Positions 58,228 through 64,000 of a DNA stretch of 64,000 nucleotides are shown here, piece by piece. How positions within the stretch are numbered: position 1 is the first letter of the stretch; each line of letters begins with the position of its first letter. Source of the DNA: Misgurnus anguillicaudatus (taxonomy: Eukaryota > Chordata > Actinopteri > Cypriniformes > Cobitidae). The position numbers and the translations under genes were made by a program. Under the pieces are notes generated by a model, which saw only the letters and a program-made list of their open reading frames with translations, searched no databases and was not told where the DNA came from. The DNA is taken from positions 4,346,001 to 4,410,000 of the forward strand of contig NC_073343.2 of assembly GCF_027580225.2 (NCBI RefSeq), in the 5' to 3' direction.

Positions 58228-58958
58228 TTAAAGGAATAGTCTACTCATTTTCAATATTAAAATATGTTATTACCTTAACTAAGAATTGTTGATACATCCC
58301 TCTATCATCTGTGTGCGTGCACGTAAGCGCTGGAGCGCGCTGCGACGCTTCGATAGCATTTAGCTTAGCCCCATTCATTCAATGGTACCATTTAGAGATA
58401 AAGTTAGAAGTGACCAAACACATCAACGTTTTTCCTATTTAAGACGAGTAGTTATACGAGCAAGTTTGGTGGTACAAAATAAAACGTAGCGCTTTTCTAA
58501 GCGGATTTAAAAGAGGAACTATATTTTATGGCGTAATAGCACTTTTGGGAGTACTTCGACTTTGCGCAGTAACACCCTCCCTCTCCCATTATGCGAGTGA
58601 GAAGGGGAGCGGACTTTTCTGGCGAGTCAAAGTACTCCCAAAAGTGCTATTACGCCATAAAATATAGTCCCTCTTTTAAATCCGCTTAGAAAAGCGCTAC
58701 GTTTTATTTTGTACCACCAAACTTGCTCGTATAACTACTCGTCTTAAATAGGAAAAACGTTGATGTGTTTGGTCACTTCTAACTTTATCTCTAAGTGGTA
58801 CCATTGAATGAATGGGGCTAAGCTAAATGCTATCGAAGCGTCGCAGCGCGCTCCAGCGCTTACGTGCACGCACACAGATGATAGAGGGATGTATCAACAA
58901 TTCTTAGTTAAGGTAATAACATATTTTAATATTGAAAATGAGTAGACTATTCCTTTAA
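58228..58958. mobile_element. 731-bp near-perfect foldback element Z
   Basis: Arms 58228-58561 and 58625-58958 are inverted copies, 334 bp each, with three differences by eye (about 99% identity). The loop is about 63 bp (near CCCTCCCTCTCCCATTATGC). TTAA at 58228-58231 and 58955-58958; termini TTAAAGGAATAGTCTACTCA. No coding frame. Confidence 0.96.
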
Positions 58959-59148
58959 CAGAACAACATAGAATATACATAAACATTAAACACAGACAAA
59001 TAAAAAATTTGAAAAGCACAAAACCTACAAAGAAAACATTTAAATACGAGTTCAAAATGGTGTCTATGAAAACTTTTAAAGTCCTTCCATTGGCCGGTGT
59101 CATCTTCCACTGTGGTTAGGTCATCCGTCTTTATGGGAGGAGCTGGTT

Positions 59149-59400
59149 TAATCCAACACTGTCTCATGGATATTCGTACATATTTTACGAGGTGGCTAAT
59201 TTGTATTAATTTGTACGACCACCTTCGTACATTTTTGTATGATTTGCCTTGACCCTTATGATGTTTGGGTTAGGGGTTGGTTTTTGTTATTGTTTTTAGG
59301 ATAATTATAAATTTTTGCATGATTAACTTCGTATCAATGCAAATAAATTAGCCAACTCGTAAAATATGTACGGATTCTCGTGAGATCAGACTGGTTTAAA
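59149..59400. mobile_element. Foldback MITE Q, full copy
   Basis: CACTGTCTCATGGATATTCG at the left and AATATGTACGGATTCTCGTG at the right are inverted, as are TTTACGAGGTGGCTAATTTG and AAATTAGCCAACTCGTAAAA. Centre GGGTTAGGGGTTGG. Confidence 0.8.
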
Positions 59401-59456
59401 AATTGGGTGCCTCAGGATGGGCATTCCAATGTGGAAGAGCATATAAAGAATATTAA

Positions 59457-59835
59457 GGGGGCGTCCACACCAAAACTTTTACGCCCGTACCCGGCAATGG
59501 AAGCTCTGCGTTTTTCAAATAAGCCAGCATCTAGCGGTTATCTTCAGCGTGGAAAACCGGCGCTCAGCGTTTTCAGCACTGAGCGCCAAGAGTTGAAAAA
59601 TATTCAACTTTGGGTGAAAAGCTCCGCTCGTCAATGTCAGTTCTCACATGGCTGCCCAATCATAGTGGAGGAGGGGCGGGACATTACCACAGCAACCAAC
59701 CGGCTCACACCTGAAGTATCACAGCTACCAAAGGGCTTGGCTGAAGAAAGCTGGCACTCAACTGAAAAACAGCTGGCATTCGGCATCCTCCAGGCGTTTT
59801 TAGCCGCCCTTAAAAGTTTTGGTGTGCACAACCCC
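59457..59835. mobile_element. Inverted-repeat MITE with TAA duplication (Harbinger-like)
   Basis: GGGGGCGTCCACACCAAAAC at the left and GTTTTGGTGTGCACAACCCC at the right are inverted, followed inward by TTTTA/TAAAA. TAA flanks both sides (59454-59456 and 59836-59838), a 3-bp duplication as in PIF/Harbinger. The 152-codon ORF at 59380-59838 spans the element and its flank and is not a gene. Confidence 0.78.
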
Positions 59836-59838
59836 TAA

Positions 59839-60814
59839 GTTTGCATTTTTAAGGTAAAGGATAGATTATTGCCAAATTCGCATTAGGTGTATGCTTGGCT
59901 AAACAGATGTGTCTTTAGTTTAGATTTAAACTCGAAGATGGTTATGAACCGTTTGAATGAGTGCGAGAATGTTTCATTTCTATTTTATGTAAGTGGACCA
60001 ACAGTGCAGTTGGGAGCAGACATCTCCATTTGCCTTCCAGCACTCATTTGCTTGGTCTGGGCCTTTTCTGTATAATTAGTAATTAACACATTCTTTTGTG
60101 TAGGCCTCTCTTTATTTATGGCTAAGCGCTTGCCAAATCCCACATTCCTCCGCCAGGATCAGTTTAATGCCGGAGTGGGAGGAACTCTGAGAACAGATCA
60201 ACCTCTAGTTAGTAACGGTTGCACTTTATGACAGAACAGAACGGTGCTGTATGGGACATATGATACATTTGACTCCTATTGAAATGAAAACTGTTTCAGC
60301 TGAGAATGACTCAGTGCAAGAACTGTACTGACATGCAGGCTCTTGCGAATAACATATGGGATTGTTGCGTAGTTGATATATAACAGTGAGAAAAGTTGCA
60401 CTGCTTTGACATGCAATTCGGTTATGCAGCGTTTTTCGTTTAGTTGAATTATGAGACAAAGTGACCCTGGACCATAAAAACAGTCATAAGGGACAATTTT
60501 TTTAATTGTAATTATGAAATGTATACATAATCTAAAGGCTGAATAGAATAAATAAGCTTTCCGTTGATGTATGGTTTGTTAGGATAGGACAATATTTGGC
60601 AAGATACTTGCCAAATATTATTTGAAACTATTTGAAAATCTGACGGTGCAAAAAAATCTAAATATTGAGAAAATCACCTTTTAAGTTGTCCAAATGAAGT
60701 GCCTAGTAACACATATTACAGAGGATTTTTTTTTAAAATATATTTACAGTAGAAAATGTACAAAATTTTTTTATGGTACATAATCTTTACTTAATATCCT
60801 AATGAGTTTTGAAA
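59839..60814. other. AT-rich stretch, nothing recognised
   Basis: No repeat ends or coding signal noted. Confidence 0.35.
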
Positions 60815-61329
60815 TTAAAGGGAACATATCATGAAAATCTGACTTTTTTCAGGTTTAAGTGTTATAATTGGGTCCTCAGTGCTTCTATCAACCTAGAAAA
60901 TAGCTAACTGAAATGTGGCTCCCCTTGTGATGTCAGAAGGGGATACTACCACCCCTTAATTTGCACTATCCAACCACAGCACTATCATTTAGTGCATTTA
61001 CATTTAGTCATTTAGCAGACGCTTTTGTCCAAAGCGACTTACAAATGTGATAAACAATAAAGCAATTATAGCAACACAAGAACAGCAATACATAAGTGCA
61101 CTGGAAATTGTTTCATCAAGTCTAACACAGTATACATAGCCATGGGTTGGTTATTTTGGGACCACCCCAAAAAACTGCACATTTTTGCTCACACCTACAA
61201 AGTGGCAATTTTAACATGTTATAATAAATTATCTATATTGTAGTTTACAACTTTACATATGTACTCTGGGGACACTAAAGATCTTAAAAAAGTTAAATCT
61301 TAAAAAGTTTTGTGAAATGTCCCCTTTAA
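60815..61329. mobile_element. TTAA-flanked element B, copy 3, with insert
   Basis: TTAAAGGGAACATATCATGA to GTGAAATGTCCCCTTTAA. It has one empty TTAA at 60855-60858, where copy 1 carries C. The segment after CATTTAGTGCA is replaced by a foreign repeat. Confidence 0.88.
60995..61165 (-). repeat. SINE-tail-type repeat inside B copy 3
   Basis: CATTTAGTCATTTAGCAGAC and CCAAAGCGACTTAC form the reverse complement of the widespread teleost SINE tail. The rest (AAACAATAAAGCAATTATAG) lacks a clear tRNA-like head. Confidence 0.65.
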
Positions 61330-61721
61330 AAAACTATAATTCTGACCCACACAATGTATTGTTGCATAAATATAACCGCACAACTTATGACTGTGTGGTC
61401 ACATTTTTTATTTACTTTCAATAATTACAAGAGTCAGACATATCAAATCTAACATGCATACATATGCATTATTTAAATGTAATATACATATACAATTTAA
61501 ACAAAATGTACATAATTGCTAATGCATTCCACAGTAAATTTACAGGTAAAGGAGCGTGTTATTACGGTTACTGTAGGTCATACATATTCAGTGCAGTACG
61601 GTGCTTGCATTTATATTGTTATCGAATCAACCCCTTTACAACACATCAAAAAAAAAAAAAAAAAAAGATGACTTTGTCCACCATGTATGGTTGTAAACTT
61701 GATGTTTATTAAACGTGTTGT
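61330..61721. other. AT-rich spacer with A tract
   Basis: An A run of about 20 at 61649-61668. ORF 61464-61712 reads through it and is incidental. Confidence 0.4.
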
Positions 61722-62107
61722 TTAAAGGTGCAGTGTGTAATTTTTAGAACGATCTCTTGACAGAAATGCAAAATAATATACAAAACTATTTTATCAGGGG
61801 TGTATAAAGACCTTTTATTATGAACCGTTATGTTTTTATTACCTTAGAATGAGACATTTTTATCTACATACCGAGGGTCCCCTTACATGGAAGTCGACAT
61901 TTTGTGCCGCCATGTTTCTACAGAAGCCCTTAACGGACAAACTTTTTTTACGAAGCTGTCTCCGAAGATGACATGTTTGTCTGATGGTGGCTACCGTAGT
62001 TTCTCTATGCGTTTTAAAAGCGAGAGGTGAGCAGTTAACTGAGCCATTGGTTGCAATTCGCAACCTCACCACTAAATGCCACTAAAATTTACACACTTCA
62101 CCTTTAA
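61722..62107. mobile_element. TTAA-flanked element C, copy 3
   Basis: TTAAAGGTGCAGTGTGTAAT to ACACACTTCACCTTTAA; TTAA on both sides. Same body as copies 1 and 2. Confidence 0.92.
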
Positions 62108-64000
62108 TGCTGCTACCAACACTATACACTAGACTGAAAAGGCATTTAAGCTAAAATATATGTATATAATAAATATCTATTTTTGCTTTGAGAGAGTTAT
62201 ATTTTCAGAGCGGATTTGGGCTGTTTTGTGCTTGTGGCAAAACCGATCCATGGTGATCTTTTTGAGGATACTGGTTTATTTCTGCCCTGTGGCGTTTCTA
62301 AACGTATCTCCCCGAAAACATTACCACTGCAAGGTGCAATTAAAAAATGTCATGAAGATTTAAAAAAAATAAATATATAAATAATTGTTTCAAGCAAAAA
62401 TACTAAATACTGGCAGTAAGAGGGCACATTTTTCCTTTCTCACACTGCAATGGCAGAAGAATGACGACACTTTTCATAAATTTTACCATCATGTTATTTT
62501 AAGCTTTGCTGCACCCTGGATGTCATTAAATCTCAGCAACACACTTTGTCTTCCAAATGTGTACCTTTTATGGCGGTTCGAGTCACTCGCCGACTCAAAA
62601 CGCATCACAAAACCGCACAGAGCAGGTGCGGCAGTGGCAATCGCTTCACAGACGGACTAATTCACTCATCCCATAACACCAGCTAATCCTCTTCTTCTTT
62701 CTCTGCATTTATCATTCCTTCCACACACAAAAAAAAACTAAGTGGGAAATAGTAGAATGGTAAACAAACAAACAAAACCCATATTTGTGTTTTACCGAAA
62801 ATTACAGCCAAATCCGATCTGCATACGCCCACACCTGGATAGTAGCGGTTAAATTGTACAAGTGATTGTTTTTTTCGCTAACATTTAAAAAGTCCTTTGT
62901 AGGGATTGTTCAGATTGTTTTAAACCCATATGGCTTTCTTTTGTGTCATCTAGAAGAACAACTCCAAATTGCTGTTATTCATATGAAAGTGGATGAGGAC
63001 CAGGAAAAGCCGTGGTCATTCGCTTTTAAAACAGTAACTCAGACAATGTGCTAGAATTTCTCATGTGTTTTACAAAAAAAAAAAAAAGCAAAGAAAGAAA
63101 GAGAGCCGTAAATGTTCAGAACATCACAAGGGTGACCATATGACAGACATTTATTTTGGGGTGTACTGTACCTTTAAGTGCTTATAACAGCTGAGGCCTG
63201 GTCTTCAGATCTTAATGATCGCTGTCACATTCTTGTTTAATATACTGTGTTGTGTTCGTGAGGCGCACTTTCATTGTTCCCACTGACCCTTTATTTAATT
63301 AGTTGAATTTAATGTGCTTTAAAAAGTGCCTATGGAGACGCAAGATAAATCTGATAATTTTCTCACTCACAGGAACCGTCTCAGTGCGATGGGGGTGAGT
63401 TCACACGGCTCTAAACGCCAGGCAGTTGTACAACAGCTGAAGTCGAGAACGTTGGCCTGGAAAACAGGATGCTAGCCTGCCGAGAGATGAGGATACTGCG
63501 GACGAGTCGTGATTAGCGCTGCCGTTAATGCCGTCACCTTTAAAAAACACCTTTCGTCGGTGGTGGGTAACAAATACAGGTGTTTAATTTTAAAATTAAG
63601 CCGGTGTGAAAGAACGTAAGCGTGCTAATAGGGGTCTGCATAGAGGAGAAAATGAGATGTGGGCATTTTAAAGAGTTCTGAGAAATGTACTCTTAACAAA
63701 ACCTGGTGCTACAGGGAACATCATTAACATACCTACACAATTTCTCTTTAGGTATTCAGCGTTGTCACACATTTTATGATATTTTTCAGGAGATCTGGGC
63801 TCAACATGTTGGCCTGAGACCATCTGTATTGAAAGGGCCTTCATGAATGAACTTCTGAAAGAAAAAAGTTGGCACGCTGTTGTTTCCGAATATACTTAAT
63901 GTTTTCTTTTCAAGCCAGAATAGTTTTAAACCCAAAGTCTTATTTGACAAGGAATAAAATCTACTGTAAGACCGTACACACAAGTTGCTCGACAACTTAA
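62108..64000. other. Mostly single-copy stretch
   Basis: No complete repeat. AAGGGTGACCATATGACAGA at about 63131 is a possible L-type end. 62560-62690 and 63360-63560 are mixed-composition islands. ORF 62866-63054 may derive from a degraded foldback MITE (TTCATATGAAAGTGGATGAG). Confidence 0.35.

Noticed and set aside
59380..59838. Longest plus-strand ORF late in the window (152 codons)
   Set aside because: It spans the end of MITE Q, a spacer and a whole inverted-repeat MITE, including both of its termini. No domain is recognisable.

Overview
The window looks like a gene-poor stretch of nuclear DNA from a ray-finned fish, most probably a cyprinid (zebrafish/carp/goldfish-type). I infer this from the repeats, which I recognise from memory and have not searched: a Tc1-type transposase relic, tRNA-derived SINEs with the common teleost tail, TTAA-flanked foldback elements with the terminus TTAAAGGGATAGTTCACCC, and many small hAT-type elements. 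The DNA is AT-rich with long microsatellites. There is no bacterial gene organisation, and I found no tRNA or rRNA gene, CRISPR array or complete protein-coding gene. Nearly all ORFs under 150 codons here look like chance frames or lie inside repeats.

Layout. 0-5.5 kb: SINEs, a broken Tc1 element with a compound microsatellite, facing GA and CT tracts, and a 0.9-kb inverted-repeat element that keeps two short ORFs and a splice-donor-like sequence. 6.0-9.0 kb: a chain of TTAA-flanked elements that abut through shared TTAA sites. 9.8 kb: the best exon-like segment in the window (119 bp, hydrophobic peptide, high GC3). 11-13 kb: more elements, one nested with an 8-bp target duplication. 13.6-18.5 kb: five foldback or TTAA elements, two of the cases nested. 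18.5-20.1 kb: a single-copy island and an AAT minisatellite. 20.9-23.5 kb: a second shared-TTAA chain and a 210-bp tandem duplication. 25.1-28.5 kb: deeply nested repeats, including a hAT-type element inside another, both with perfect 8-bp duplications. 29-34 kb: foldback copies and a 1.4-kb inverted-repeat element. 36.8-38.1 kb: a hAT-type element. 38.2-39.9 kb: a single-copy, locally GC-rich island with a second, weaker exon candidate. 40-45 kb: mixed repeats. 45.1-47.8 kb: a large repeat-poor island, the best candidate for conserved regulatory DNA. 47.8-54.5 kb: foldback, hAT-type and 4-bp-duplication elements. 54.5-57.9 kb: mostly single-copy. 57.9-62.1 kb: dense elements, including a 731-bp foldback with about 99% identical arms. 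62.1-64 kb: single-copy.

How it fits together. The main content is the insertion history of short non-autonomous DNA transposons, mostly TTAA-targeting (piggyBac/Looper/Kolobok-type by target site) and 8-bp-duplication (hAT-type). No intact transposase exists here, so mobilisation would have needed proteins from elsewhere. The single-copy islands between them could be introns or regulatory DNA of a flanking gene, but I cannot identify it. Letters A, S, E, F, D, T, M and so on are labels used only in this report.
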